Source: Cronobacter condimenti 1330 (lineage in GTDB: Bacteria; Pseudomonadota; Gammaproteobacteria; Enterobacterales; Enterobacteriaceae). Taken from it: a DNA stretch of 64,000 nt. Below the pieces are notes generated by a model. The model did no database searches. It was not told where the DNA came from and saw nothing but the letters and a program-made list of their open reading frames with translations. The DNA lies in the NCBI RefSeq assembly GCF_001277255.1, contig NZ_CP012264.1, positions 310,001-374,000 of the forward strand. Direction: 5' to 3'. Position 1 is the first letter of the stretch, and every line of letters begins with the position of its first letter. A program made the position numbers and the translations under genes. Shown here piece after piece: positions 37,570-47,700 of the stretch.

Positions 37570-38520
37570 TTACTTACGTAACCGTACACAGTCGACGGCA
37601 TGGTCAGCGCTTTTAGTCATGATAAGGCTTGCACGTTCACGAGTAGGTAATATATTTTCCTTAAGATTCAGCCAGTTAATCTCTTCCCAAAGCTGCGTGG
37701 CAATATTTACTGCTTCATCTTTAGAAAGTTTGGCGTAGTTGTGGAAATAAGAGTCGGGATCGGTAAACGCGCCTTCCCGGAATTTCAGGAAGCGATTAAT
37801 GTACCAACGCTGCAGAAGCTCTTCCGGCGCATCCACATAAATAGAAAAATCCACGAAATCAGACACAAATACATGGTGCGGATCGTGAGGATAATCCATT
37901 CCGCTTTGCAGCACATTAAGCCCTTCAAGGATGAGAATATCAGGCTGATTAACGACTTTATCGCCATCCGGGATCACGTCATAAATCAAATGTGAGTAAA
38001 CCGGTGCAGTCACATTCGGTACGCCTGACTTAATATCTGAAACAAACTTGACCAGACGATGCATATCGTAGGATTGAGGGAAACCTTTCTTCTTCATTAA
38101 ATTACGTTCTTTAAGAACGGCATTAGGGTGAAGAAAACCATCGGTCGTAATCAGTTCGACACGACGATGCTCAGGCCAGCGGCTCAGAAGTGCCTGTAAA
38201 ACACGAGCTGTCGTACTTTTTCCAACCGCAACGCTGCCTGCAATACTAATAACATAAGGGATTCGCTGCCCGTTCGTTCCAAGGAACTGTTCAAGCACAG
38301 CCTGACGACGCAAATTCGAACTGATATAAAAATTCAGCAAGCGCGACAGCGGTAGATAGATCTCAGCCACTTCATCTAGTGAAAGGTCTTCGTTAATGCC
38401 TTTCAGGCGCGCTATTTCACCTTCAGTAAGCGTCATCGGCACTGAATCGCGCAGAGCTGCCCACTGGCTCCGGTTAAACTGGAGATAGGGAGAGGTTAAT
38501 GTTTGATCTTTATTACTCAT
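37570..38520 (-). CDS. coaA: Type I pantothenate kinase
   Basis: Phosphorylates pantothenate, the first and feedback-regulated step of coenzyme A synthesis. 316 residues as in E. coli. P-loop GSVAVGKSTT is near residue 95-104, followed by ITTDGFLHPN and the pantothenate-site segments. A longer frame to 38541 exists; MSNKDQTLTSPYLQF aligns with the E. coli start. Low GC like murB and birA (about 42% in one line). It is convergent with birA. Confidence 0.97.
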   Translation of the reverse strand: MSNKDQTLTSPYLQFNRSQWAALRDSVPMTLTEGEIARLKGINEDLSLDEVAEIYLPLSRLLNFYISSNLRRQAVLEQFLGTNGQRIPYVISIAGSVAVGKSTTARVLQALLSRWPEHRRVELITTDGFLHPNAVLKERNLMKKKGFPQSYDMHRLVKFVSDIKSGVPNVTAPVYSHLIYDVIPDGDKVVNQPDILILEGLNVLQSGMDYPHDPHHVFVSDFVDFSIYVDAPEELLQRWYINRFLKFREGAFTDPDSYFHNYAKLSKDEAVNIATQLWEEINWLNLKENILPTRERASLIMTKSADHAVDCVRLRK

Positions 38521-39056
38521 AAGCATGCTTCTGCCTGTCATTCAGGACAAAATGAAAACATCGGACTCAGCGCAGGATACTTTCATCTTAGATCGCTTGA
38601 TGGCACGCCGTGTAAGCGAGAATTTCACAATGGGCAGGAGGGTAACACCAGATTAAAAGGAATAATAAGAAAAAATCACCCTCGCTTTCCTTTCTCTGTA
38701 AAGCATCACGCTTCTGTTAACGGGTTGTATAAAGCTTATTCGCCATCAACGCATAAAAACAAAAATCCTGAGAAAACGATGGTGCTCAGGTCACCCATAC
38801 GGCAAGTTCGATAGACAACCACTTCCTATATCAAAGAACTGCATAGTGGGGGCAGGGGCAATTTTAAGTGTGAGCTCGTTTCACAGTGGTAGCCGCATAA
38901 AAAAATGAAGCGTAAACCTGTGGATTATTTAGGCATGAGTGGCTGAAAAGGCATCAGAAATGCGCAGTGATGCGCAAAATATGAGCAATAAAGCGTAATA
39001 AGCAATTTTTTTGTTGCATGCTCGCGCCGCTGTTCCTAGAATGCGCGCTACTTGAT
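38521..39056. other. Gene-free region upstream of the tRNA-tufB operon
   Basis: No convincing gene. A 103-codon frame at 38503-38814 has no ribosome-binding site and no recognisable content. The second half is A/T-rich (38880-39012) and probably holds the Fis-binding and UP sequences that activate the tRNA-tufB promoter in E. coli. The promoter itself is listed separately. Confidence 0.5.
39014..39042 (+). promoter_or_regulatory. tRNA-tufB operon promoter
   Basis: TTGCAT (39014-39019), a 17-base spacer and TAGAAT (39037-39042), followed by a GCGCGC discriminator as in stringently controlled stable-RNA promoters. The first tRNA begins 15 bases later. Confidence 0.85.
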
Positions 39057-39132
<76 letters not shown>

Positions 39133-39141
39133 TCAAGTTCA

Positions 39142-39226
<85 letters not shown>

Positions 39227-39335
39227 CTTTCGGTTTCGCGATAGCGATACCAGAGTTGGTCGGTAAGACTGCCAGCTCAATCAAAAAAGAAATTCTTTTT
39301 TGTACAGAAAGAACTGGGTAGCCGAGTTTCAGGAT

Positions 39336-39410
<75 letters not shown>

Positions 39411-39416
39411 GGATGT

Positions 39417-39492
39417 GCTGATATAGCTCAGTTGGTAGAGCGCACCCTTGGTAAGGGTGAGGTCGGCAGTTCGAATCTGCCTATCAGCACCA
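39417..39492 (+). tRNA. thrT: tRNA-Thr (GGT)
   Basis: 76 bases with encoded CCA; anticodon loop TTGGTAA gives GGU. Last tRNA before tufB, which starts 112 bases later. Confidence 0.98.
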
Positions 39493-39604
39493 CTTCTCAA
39501 TCTCCTCCCTGTTTCTCTTCTGTAGATGTATTCAACTAGTTCAGGCTGATGCCTGGTTGATGTGGTGATACCACCGATTTATCCGTGTCTTAGAGGGACA
39601 ATCG

Positions 39605-40789
39605 ATGTCTAAAGAAAAGTTTGAACGTACAAAACCGCACGTTAACGTCGGTACTATCGGCCACGTTGACCATGGTAAAACAACGCTGACCGCTGCTATC
39701 ACTACCGTTCTGGCTAAAACCTACGGTGGTTCTGCCCGCGCCTTCGACCAGATCGATAACGCGCCGGAAGAAAAAGCACGTGGTATCACCATCAACACCT
39801 CTCACGTTGAATACGATACCCCGACCCGCCACTACGCGCACGTTGACTGCCCGGGCCACGCCGACTATGTGAAAAACATGATCACCGGTGCTGCTCAGAT
39901 GGACGGCGCTATCCTGGTTGTTGCTGCGACTGACGGCCCGATGCCGCAGACCCGTGAGCACATCCTGCTGGGTCGTCAGGTAGGCGTTCCTTACATCATC
40001 GTGTTCCTGAACAAATGCGACATGGTTGATGACGAAGAGCTGCTGGAACTGGTTGAGATGGAAGTGCGTGAGCTGCTGTCTCAGTACGACTTCCCGGGCG
40101 ACGACACTCCGATTGTTCGTGGCTCTGCGCTGAAAGCGCTGGAAGGCGACGCAGAGTGGGAAGCGAAAATCATCGAGCTGGCAGGTCACCTGGATTCCTA
40201 CATCCCGGAACCGGAGCGCGCGATTGACAAGCCGTTCCTGCTGCCGATCGAAGACGTATTCTCCATCTCCGGTCGTGGTACCGTTGTTACCGGTCGTGTA
40301 GAGCGCGGTATCATCAAAGTGGGTGAAGAAGTTGAAATCGTGGGCATCAAAGACACCGCGAAATCCACCTGTACCGGCGTTGAAATGTTCCGCAAACTGC
40401 TGGACGAAGGCCGTGCGGGCGAGAACGTAGGTGTTCTGCTGCGTGGTATCAAACGTGAAGAAATCGAACGTGGTCAGGTACTGGCTAAGCCGGGTTCCAT
40501 CAAGCCGCACACCAAGTTCGAATCTGAAGTGTACATTCTGTCCAAAGACGAAGGCGGCCGTCACACTCCGTTCTTCAAAGGCTACCGTCCGCAGTTCTAC
40601 TTCCGTACGACTGACGTGACCGGTACCATCGAACTGCCGGAAGGCGTTGAAATGGTAATGCCGGGCGACAACATCAAAATGGTTGTTACCCTGATCCACC
40701 CGATTGCGATGGACGACGGTCTGCGTTTCGCAATCCGCGAAGGCGGCCGTACCGTTGGCGCGGGCGTGGTTGCTAAAGTTCTCGGCTAA
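39605..40789 (+). CDS. tufB: Elongation factor Tu
   Basis: GTPase that delivers aminoacyl-tRNA to the ribosome; 394 residues. G1 GHVDHGKTTL, G3 DCPGHADY and G4 NKCD are intact, followed by domains 2 and 3. Codon use is strongly biased to major codons, as expected of a very highly expressed gene. Co-transcribed with the four upstream tRNAs, so this is the tufB copy rather than tufA. Confidence 0.99.
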   Translation: MSKEKFERTKPHVNVGTIGHVDHGKTTLTAAITTVLAKTYGGSARAFDQIDNAPEEKARGITINTSHVEYDTPTRHYAHVDCPGHADYVKNMITGAAQMDGAILVVAATDGPMPQTREHILLGRQVGVPYIIVFLNKCDMVDDEELLELVEMEVRELLSQYDFPGDDTPIVRGSALKALEGDAEWEAKIIELAGHLDSYIPEPERAIDKPFLLPIEDVFSISGRGTVVTGRVERGIIKVGEEVEIVGIKDTAKSTCTGVEMFRKLLDEGRAGENVGVLLRGIKREEIERGQVLAKPGSIKPHTKFESEVYILSKDEGGRHTPFFKGYRPQFYFRTTDVTGTIELPEGVEMVMPGDNIKMVVTLIHPIAMDDGLRFAIREGGRTVGAGVVAKVLG

Positions 40790-40818
40790 TCGCTGATAAC
40801 ATTTGACGCAATGCGCAA

Positions 40819-40846
40819 TAAAAGGGCATCATTTGATGCCCTTTTT
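40819..40846 (+). terminator. tufB terminator
   Basis: AAAAGGGCATC / GATGCCCTTTTT hairpin 30 bases after the tufB stop. Confidence 0.9.
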
Positions 40847-41023
40847 GCACGCTCTCGAACCAGAACCTGGCTCATCAGTGATTTATTACACATAATCATT
40901 GCTGAGACAGGCTCTGCAGATAGCGTAATCCCGAAGCGCAATGTAAAAAGAGCAATTCGGTCTGGCTTGCCTCGCTTGTGCGGGGCAAAAATGTTTGTCT
41001 GATTTACTATGACAGGTTGGTTT

Positions 41024-41407
41024 ATGAGTGCGAATACCGAAGCTCAAGGAAGCGGGCGCGGCCTGGAAGTGATGAAGTGGTTGGTTGTCGCTGCGCTGCT
41101 GATTGTAGCTATCGTAGGCAACTATCTTTACCGTGAGATTACCCTGCCGCTGCGTGCTCTTGCGGTGGTGATTCTGATTGCTGCAGCGGGCGGTGTCGCG
41201 CTGTTGACGACGAAAGGCAAAGCAACGGTTGCTTTTGCCCGTGAAGCAAGAACCGAAGTCCGTAAGGTTATTTGGCCTACTCGTCAGGAAACGCTGCACA
41301 CCACGTTAATTGTGGCTGCAGTGACCGCCGTTATGTCACTGATCCTGTGGGGGCTGGATGGTATTCTGGTCCGCCTGGTATCTTTTATCACTGGCCTGAG
41401 GTTCTGA
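41024..41407 (+). CDS. secE: Preprotein translocase subunit SecE
   Basis: Inner-membrane subunit clamping SecY in the translocon; 127 residues with three membrane helices (about 18-36, 45-63, 93-115) and the essential cytosolic segment EVRKVIWPTRQET. ATG 41024 gives the E. coli N-terminus MSANTEAQGSGRG; ATG 41009 is less likely. It lies one base before nusG in a two-gene operon. Confidence 0.98.
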   Translation: MSANTEAQGSGRGLEVMKWLVVAALLIVAIVGNYLYREITLPLRALAVVILIAAAGGVALLTTKGKATVAFAREARTEVRKVIWPTRQETLHTTLIVAAVTAVMSLILWGLDGILVRLVSFITGLRF

Positions 41408-41408
41408 G

Positions 41409-41954
41409 ATGTCTGAAGCACCTAAAAAGCGCTGGTACGTCGTTCAGGCGTTTTCCGGTTTTGAAGGCCGCGTAGCTACTTCGCTGCGTGAGCATATCAA
41501 ATTACACAACATGGAAGAGTTGTTTGGCGAAGTCATGGTTCCGACCGAAGAGGTTGTGGAGATCCGTGGCGGTCAGCGTCGCAAAAGCGAGCGCAAATTC
41601 TTCCCGGGTTATGTGTTGGTTCAGATGGTCATGAACGACGCAAGCTGGCACCTGGTTCGTAGCGTACCTCGCGTGATGGGCTTTATCGGCGGTACATCGG
41701 ATCGTCCGGCGCCTATCAGTGACAAGGAAGTGGACGCTATTATGAATCGCCTGCAGCAAGTTGGTGATAAACCGCGTCCGAAAACGCTGTTTGAACCGGG
41801 CGAAATGGTCCGTGTTAACGATGGCCCGTTTGCTGACTTTAACGGTGTGGTTGAAGAAGTCGACTATGAGAAGAGCCGCCTGAAAGTATCAGTATCTATT
41901 TTCGGTCGTGCTACACCGGTTGAACTTGATTTCGGTCAGGTCGAAAAAGCGTAA
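41409..41954 (+). CDS. nusG: Transcription termination/antitermination protein NusG
   Basis: RNA polymerase-bound elongation factor linking transcription to Rho and the ribosome; 181 residues as in E. coli. The NGN domain (KRWYVVQAFSGFEG) and the KOW domain (EPGEMVRVNDGPFADFNG) are intact. It is the paralogue of rfaH, also in this window. Confidence 0.99.
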   Translation: MSEAPKKRWYVVQAFSGFEGRVATSLREHIKLHNMEELFGEVMVPTEEVVEIRGGQRRKSERKFFPGYVLVQMVMNDASWHLVRSVPRVMGFIGGTSDRPAPISDKEVDAIMNRLQQVGDKPRPKTLFEPGEMVRVNDGPFADFNGVVEEVDYEKSRLKVSVSIFGRATPVELDFGQVEKA

Positions 41955-41989
41955 GCTGAGTTCGAAAAAGCAGCGGTTAACCGTTGCAC

Positions 41990-42030
41990 AAGGCGTGGAA
42001 TTGGAATACAATTTCGCGCCTTTTGTTTTT
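41990..42030 (+). terminator. secE-nusG terminator
   Basis: Long stem AAGGCGTGGAATTG / CAATTTCGCGCCTT with one mismatch and a G-T type pair, followed by TTGTTTTT, between nusG and rplK. Confidence 0.8.
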
Positions 42031-42105
42031 ATGGGCTCAGCCCATAAAACGTTTTAAATCACGGGGAGCCTCCTTGAGGCGTTAGACCCAACTGAGGAAA
42101 TTTTC

Positions 42106-42534
42106 ATGGCCAAGAAAGTACAAGCCTACGTTAAGCTGCAGGTTGCAGCTGGTATGGCTAACCCGAGTCCGCCGGTTGGTCCGGCTCTGGGTCAGCAGGG
42201 TGTTAACATCATGGAATTCTGTAAAGCGTTCAACGCCAAAACGGATTCCATGGAGAAAGGTCTGCCGATTCCGGTTGTTATTACCGTTTACGCTGACCGT
42301 TCTTTCACCTTCGTTACCAAAACCCCGCCGGCAGCTGTACTGCTGAAGAAAGCGGCTGGTATCAAGTCTGGTTCCGGTAAACCGAACAAAGACAAAGTGG
42401 GTACCATTACCCGCGCTCAGCTGCAAGAAATCGCACAGACCAAAGCTGCTGACATGACTGGCGCCGACATTGAAGCGATGACTCGCTCCATCGAAGGTAC
42501 TGCACGTTCCATGGGCCTGGTAGTGGAGGACTAA
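42106..42534 (+). CDS. rplK: 50S ribosomal protein L11
   Basis: GTPase-centre protein, 142 residues, needed for RelA activation. The N-terminus MAKKVQAYVKLQVAAGMANP and proline-rich PSPPVGPALGQQG are standard. The leader at about 42061-42090 (GGGGAGCCTCCTTGAGGCG) is the expected L1 binding site by which L1 represses translation of rplK-rplA. Confidence 0.99.
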   Translation: MAKKVQAYVKLQVAAGMANPSPPVGPALGQQGVNIMEFCKAFNAKTDSMEKGLPIPVVITVYADRSFTFVTKTPPAAVLLKKAAGIKSGSGKPNKDKVGTITRAQLQEIAQTKAADMTGADIEAMTRSIEGTARSMGLVVED

Positions 42535-42537
42535 GAA

Positions 42538-43242
42538 ATGGCTAAACTGACCAAGCGCATGCGTGTGATCCGTGACAAAGTTGATGTAACCAAACAGTAC
42601 GACATCAACGAAGCCATCACTTTGCTGAAAGAACTGGCTACTGCCAAGTTCGTAGAAAGCGTAGACGTTGCTGTTAACCTCGGCATCGACGCTCGTAAAT
42701 CTGACCAGAACGTACGTGGTGCGACTGTACTGCCGCACGGTACTGGCCGTTCCGTACGCGTAGCTGTATTTACCCAGGGTCCTAACGCTGAAGCGGCAAA
42801 AGCTGCTGGCGCTGAGCTGGTAGGTATGGAAGATCTGGCAGAGCAGATCAAAAAAGGTGAAATGAACTTTGACGTTGTTATTGCTTCTCCGGATGCAATG
42901 CGCGTTGTTGGCCAGCTTGGCCAGGTTCTGGGTCCGCGTGGCCTGATGCCAAACCCGAAAGTAGGTACTGTAACGCCGAACGTTGCTGAAGCGGTTAAGA
43001 ACGCTAAAGCGGGCCAGGTTCGTTATCGTAACGACAAAAACGGCATCATTCACACCACCATTGGTAAAGTGGATTTTGACACTGACAAACTGAAAGAAAA
43101 CCTGGAAGCGTTGCTGGTTGCTCTGAAAAAAGCAAAACCGTCTTCTGCTAAAGGCGTGTACATCAAGAAAGTTAGCCTGTCCACCACCATGGGCGCAGGT
43201 GTTGCGGTAGACCAGTCTGGTCTGAGCGCAGTGGCGAACTAA
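42538..43242 (+). CDS. rplA: 50S ribosomal protein L1
   Basis: Large-subunit protein of the L1 stalk and translational repressor of the rplK-rplA message; 234 residues as in E. coli. The signature GRGLMPNPKVGTV-type segment (VLGPRGLMPNPKVGTVTPN) is intact. It begins three bases after rplK. Confidence 0.99.
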   Translation: MAKLTKRMRVIRDKVDVTKQYDINEAITLLKELATAKFVESVDVAVNLGIDARKSDQNVRGATVLPHGTGRSVRVAVFTQGPNAEAAKAAGAELVGMEDLAEQIKKGEMNFDVVIASPDAMRVVGQLGQVLGPRGLMPNPKVGTVTPNVAEAVKNAKAGQVRYRNDKNGIIHTTIGKVDFDTDKLKENLEALLVALKKAKPSSAKGVYIKKVSLSTTMGAGVAVDQSGLSAVAN

Positions 43243-43250
43243 TTCGCCTC

Positions 43251-43279
43251 TTTACGTGGGCGTTGGATTTGTCTACAAT
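43251..43279 (+). promoter_or_regulatory. rplJ (PL10) promoter
   Basis: TTTACG (43251-43256), 17 bases, TACAAT (43274-43279), just after rplA. It is the expected main promoter for rplJL-rpoBC. Confidence 0.75.
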
Positions 43280-43289
43280 CTTACGCCCA

Positions 43290-43534
43290 TTGTTCTGCTA
43301 AGCAGAGCATAAAAGATTTTCGGTTGGAGCCTGGCCTTATCCAGGCCTCCGTCCAAGACCGCAGGTGTTTCGTAAGAAGCTTAATTCCCTGCGTAGACGG
43401 TGACAGAACCTGAAGAATATTTTTTAAGTAGTCTTTGGCTTGTTTCTGCTCACCGTATTTCGACGCTCTTTCGTTAGATTGAGTGAAGTGAGTTCCGGGG
43501 CCTTGTCCCGGCTAAAATCCAGGAGCAAAAGCTA
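43290..43534 (+). promoter_or_regulatory. L10 leader (autoregulatory mRNA)
   Basis: Long untranslated leader of rplJ. It contains GCCTGG/CCAGGC (43329-43349 region) and CGCAG/CTGCG pairings and the segment around 43360-43410 that corresponds to the L10-(L12)4 binding site in E. coli, through which excess L10 complex represses rplJ and rplL. The fold itself was not computed. Confidence 0.65.
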
Positions 43535-44032
43535 ATGGCTTTAAATCTTCAAGACAAACAAGCAATTGTTGCTGAAGTCAGCGAAGTAGCCAAAGGCGCG
43601 CTGTCTGCGGTTGTTGCGGATTCCCGTGGCGTTACCGTAGATAAAATGACCGAACTGCGTAAAGCAGGTCGCGAAGCTGGCGTTTACATGCGTGTTGTTC
43701 GCAACACCCTGCTGCGCCGTGCTGTTGAAGGTACCGCTTTTGAGTGCCTGAAAGACGCGTTTGTTGGTCCGACCTTGATTGCATACTCTATGGAACACCC
43801 GGGCGCTGCCGCTCGTCTGTTCAAAGAGTTCGCGAAAGCGAATGCAAAATTTGAGGTTAAAGCCGCTGCCTTTGAAGGTGAGCTGATCCCGGCGTCCCAG
43901 ATCGATCGCCTGGCAACTCTGCCGACTTACGAAGAAGCAATTGCACGCCTGATGGCGACCATGAAAGAAGCCGCTGCCGGCAAACTGGTTCGCACTCTGG
44001 CTGCTGTACGCGACGCAAAAGAAGCAGCTTAA
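43535..44032 (+). CDS. rplJ: 50S ribosomal protein L10
   Basis: Base of the L7/L12 stalk and autogenous translational repressor; 165 residues. MALNLQDKQAIVAEVSEVAK and the VDKMTELRKAGREAGV region are standard, and the C-terminal helix that binds L12 dimers is present. CAGGAGCAAAAGCT precedes the ATG. Confidence 0.99.
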   Translation: MALNLQDKQAIVAEVSEVAKGALSAVVADSRGVTVDKMTELRKAGREAGVYMRVVRNTLLRRAVEGTAFECLKDAFVGPTLIAYSMEHPGAAARLFKEFAKANAKFEVKAAAFEGELIPASQIDRLATLPTYEEAIARLMATMKEAAAGKLVRTLAAVRDAKEAA

Positions 44033-44098
44033 TAGCGCTTACTCTCGCAACGCATTTGCTTACGTATAAAACTTATTCTGATATTCAGGAACAATTAA

Positions 44099-44467
44099 AT
44101 GTCTATCACTAAAGATCAAATCATTGAAGCAGTATCCGCTATGTCCGTAATGGACGTTGTAGAACTGATTTCTGCAATGGAAGAAAAATTCGGTGTTTCT
44201 GCTGCTGCTGCTGTAGCTGTTGCCTCTGCTGGCCCGGCTGAAGCTGCTGAAGAGAAAACTGAATTCGACGTTATTCTGAAAGCCGCTGGCGCTAACAAAG
44301 TTGCTGTTATCAAAGCAGTACGTGGCGCAACTGGCCTGGGTCTGAAAGAAGCTAAAGACTTGGTAGAATCTGCTCCGGCCGCTCTGAAAGAAGGCGTGAG
44401 CAAAGATGACGCTGAAGCTCTGAAAAAATCTCTGGAAGAAGCTGGCGCTGAAGTTGAAGTTAAATAA
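44099..44467 (+). CDS. rplL: 50S ribosomal protein L7/L12
   Basis: Stalk protein that recruits translation factors; 122 residues, one more than E. coli because of an extra residue in the Ala-rich hinge (VAVASAGPAEAAEE). The N-terminal dimerisation domain and C-terminal factor-binding domain (VIKAVRGATGLGLKEAKDLV) are intact. Confidence 0.99.
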   Translation: MSITKDQIIEAVSAMSVMDVVELISAMEEKFGVSAAAAVAVASAGPAEAAEEKTEFDVILKAAGANKVAVIKAVRGATGLGLKEAKDLVESAPAALKEGVSKDDAEALKKSLEEAGAEVEVK

Positions 44468-44506
44468 GCCAACCCTTCTGGTGGCAGCCTGAGAAATCAG
44501 GCTGAT

Positions 44507-44537
44507 GGCTGGTGACTTTTTGGTCACCAGCCTTTTT
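44507..44537 (+). terminator. rplL-rpoB attenuator
   Basis: GGCTGGTGAC / GTCACCAGCC hairpin followed by TTTTT, 40 bases after rplL. In E. coli the same element stops most transcripts so that ribosomal protein and polymerase levels differ. The rest of the 317-base gap holds the region of the RNase III processing site; no gene is seen. Confidence 0.9.
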
Positions 44538-44784
44538 GCGCTAGGGGACCAGTAGCGTTTCACACTGTTTTACTGCTGGTTACCCGTCAATGCTTGTTTC
44601 TATCGACGACTTAATATACTGCGACAGCGCTTCGGCACTGTGTAAATCGCAATGAAATGGTTTAAGCGTGATAGCAACAGGTATTGCGGAAAGTGTTCCA
44701 CTTTTCGGTCAACAAAATGGTGCTGCATAAACTGTCCCTTCGATGGACAGAGTGGGTCGACTTGTCAGCGAGCTGAGGAACCCT

Positions 44785-47700
44785 ATGGTTTACTCCTATA
44801 CCGAGAAAAAACGTATTCGTAAGGATTTTGGTAAACGTCCACAAGTTCTGGATGTTCCCTATCTCCTTTCTATCCAGCTTGACTCGTTCCAGAAATTTAT
44901 CGAGCAAGATCCTGAAGGTCAGTATGGTCTGGAAGCGGCTTTTCGTTCCGTATTCCCGATTCAGAGCTACAGCGGCAATTCGGAACTGCAATACGTCAGC
45001 TACCGTCTTGGCGAACCAGTTTTTGATGTAAAAGAATGTCAGATTCGTGGCGTGACCTATTCGGCACCGCTGCGCGTTAAGCTGCGCCTGGTGATCTACG
45101 AGCGCGAAGCGCCGGAAGGCACCGTTAAAGACATCAAAGAACAAGAAGTTTACATGGGCGAAATTCCGCTCATGACCGATAACGGTACCTTCGTCATCAA
45201 CGGTACTGAGCGTGTTATCGTTTCTCAGCTGCACCGCAGCCCGGGTGTCTTCTTTGACAGCGACAAGGGTAAAACCCACTCATCTGGTAAGGTGCTTTAT
45301 AACGCACGCATCATTCCTTACCGTGGTTCCTGGCTGGATTTCGAGTTCGATCCGAAAGACAACCTGTTTGTCCGTATTGACCGTCGTCGTAAACTGCCGG
45401 CAACTATCATCCTGCGCGCGCTGGATTACACCACTGAACAGATCCTTGACCTGTTCTTCGAAAAAGTGGTTTTCGAAATCCGCGACAATAAGCTGCAGAT
45501 GGAGTTGATTCCGGAACGTCTGCGTGGCGAGACCGCATCTTTTGATATCGAAGCCAACGGTAAAATTTACGTAGAAAAAGGCCGTCGTATCACTGCGCGT
45601 CACATTCGCCAGCTTGAAAAAGATGAGATCAAACTCATTGAAGTACCGGTGGAATATATTGCCGGTAAGGTTGCGGCGAAAGATTATGTGGATACCTCTA
45701 CTGGTGAGCTGATTTGCCCGGCTAACATGGAGCTGTCCCTGGATCTCCTGGCGAAACTGAGCCAGTCTGGCCACAAGCGCATCGAGACGCTGTTCACTAA
45801 CGATCTGGATCATGGCCCGTACATGTCTGAGACCGTTCGCGTCGACCCAACCACCGATCGTTTGAGCGCGCTGGTTGAAATCTATCGCATGATGCGTCCT
45901 GGCGAGCCGCCGACACGTGAAGCGGCAGAAAGCCTGTTTGAGAACCTGTTCTTCTCTGAAGATCGTTACGATCTTTCTGCGGTTGGCCGCATGAAGTTCA
46001 ACCGTTCTCTGCTGCGTGACGAGATTGAAGGTTCCGGTATCCTGAGCAAAGCTGACATCATCGACGTGATGAAAAAGCTCATCGATATCCGTAACGGCAA
46101 AGGCGAAGTGGACGATATCGACCACCTCGGCAACCGTCGTATCCGTTCCGTAGGTGAAATGGCGGAAAACCAGTTCCGTGTTGGTCTGGTGCGTGTAGAG
46201 CGTGCGGTGAAAGAGCGTCTGTCTCTGGGCGATCTGGATACCCTGATGCCGCAGGATATGATCAACGCCAAGCCAATCTCGGCCGCGGTGAAAGAGTTCT
46301 TCGGCTCAAGCCAGCTCTCTCAGTTTATGGATCAGAACAACCCGCTGTCTGAGATTACGCACAAACGTCGTATCTCTGCACTTGGCCCGGGCGGTCTGAC
46401 CCGTGAACGTGCTGGCTTCGAAGTTCGAGACGTACACCCGACCCACTACGGTCGCGTATGTCCTATCGAAACGCCGGAAGGTCCGAACATCGGTCTTATT
46501 AACTCCCTGTCCGTTTATGCACAGACTAACGAATATGGCTTCCTTGAGACGCCGTACCGTAAAGTCACTGACGGCGTGGTCACCGACGAGATCCATTACC
46601 TTTCTGCTATCGAAGAAGGTAACTACGTTATCGCTCAGGCGAACACCAACCTGACCGAAGAAGGCCGCTTCGCCGACGATTTGGTCACCTGCCGCAGCAA
46701 AGGCGAATCCAGCCTTTTCAGCGCAGACCAGGTTGACTATATGGACGTATCCACCCAGCAGGTGGTTTCCGTCGGTGCGTCCCTGATCCCGTTCCTTGAG
46801 CACGATGACGCCAACCGTGCATTGATGGGTGCGAACATGCAACGTCAGGCGGTTCCGACTCTGCGCGCTGATAAGCCGCTGGTAGGTACCGGTATGGAAC
46901 GTGCTGTTGCCGTTGACTCCGGCGTAACTGCCGTAGCAAAACGTGGCGGTACCGTTCAGTACGTGGATGCCTCTCGTATCGTTATCAAAGTTAACGAAGA
47001 CGAGATGTACCCGGGCGAAGCAGGTATCGACATCTATAACCTGACTAAATACACCCGTTCTAACCAGAACACCTGCATCAACCAGATGCCTTGCGTGTCT
47101 CTGAATGAACCGGTAGAGCGCGGCGACGTGCTGGCAGACGGCCCGTCCACCGACCTCGGTGAGCTGGCGCTTGGCCAGAACATGCGCGTAGCGTTTATGC
47201 CGTGGAATGGTTACAACTTCGAAGACTCCATCCTCGTGTCCGAGCGTGTAGTTCAGGAAGACCGTTTCACGACGATTCACATTCAGGAACTGGCATGCGT
47301 GTCCCGTGACACCAAGCTGGGGCCGGAAGAGATTACTGCAGATATCCCGAACGTGGGTGAAGCAGCGCTCTCCAAACTGGATGAATCCGGTATCGTTTAT
47401 ATCGGCGCAGAAGTCACCGGCGGTGACATTCTGGTTGGTAAGGTAACGCCGAAAGGTGAAACCCAGCTGACGCCTGAAGAAAAACTGCTGCGTGCTATCT
47501 TCGGTGAGAAAGCGTCTGACGTTAAAGATTCTTCTCTGCGTGTGCCAAACGGTGTTTCCGGTACTGTTATCGACGTTCAGGTCTTTACCCGCGATGGCGT
47601 GGAAAAAGACAAACGTGCCCTGGAAATCGAAGAAATGCAGCTCAAGCAGGCCAAGAAAGACCTGTCTGAAGAACTGCAGATCCTCGAGGCAGGCTTGTTC

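Noticed and set aside
38503..38814. Possible 103-residue gene between coaA and the tRNA operon
   Set aside because: It starts inside coaA, lacks a Shine-Dalgarno and has no recognisable sequence.
39590..40699. A 369-codon open frame antisense to tufB
   Set aside because: Same cause: strongly biased codons in tufB. The translation is low-complexity and resembles no family.
42082..43053. A 323-codon antisense frame opposite rplK-rplA
   Set aside because: Codon-bias shadow of two ribosomal protein genes; no start signals.
46290..46420. Possible rifampicin-resistance changes in rpoB
   Set aside because: The whole resistance-determining region reads as wild type.
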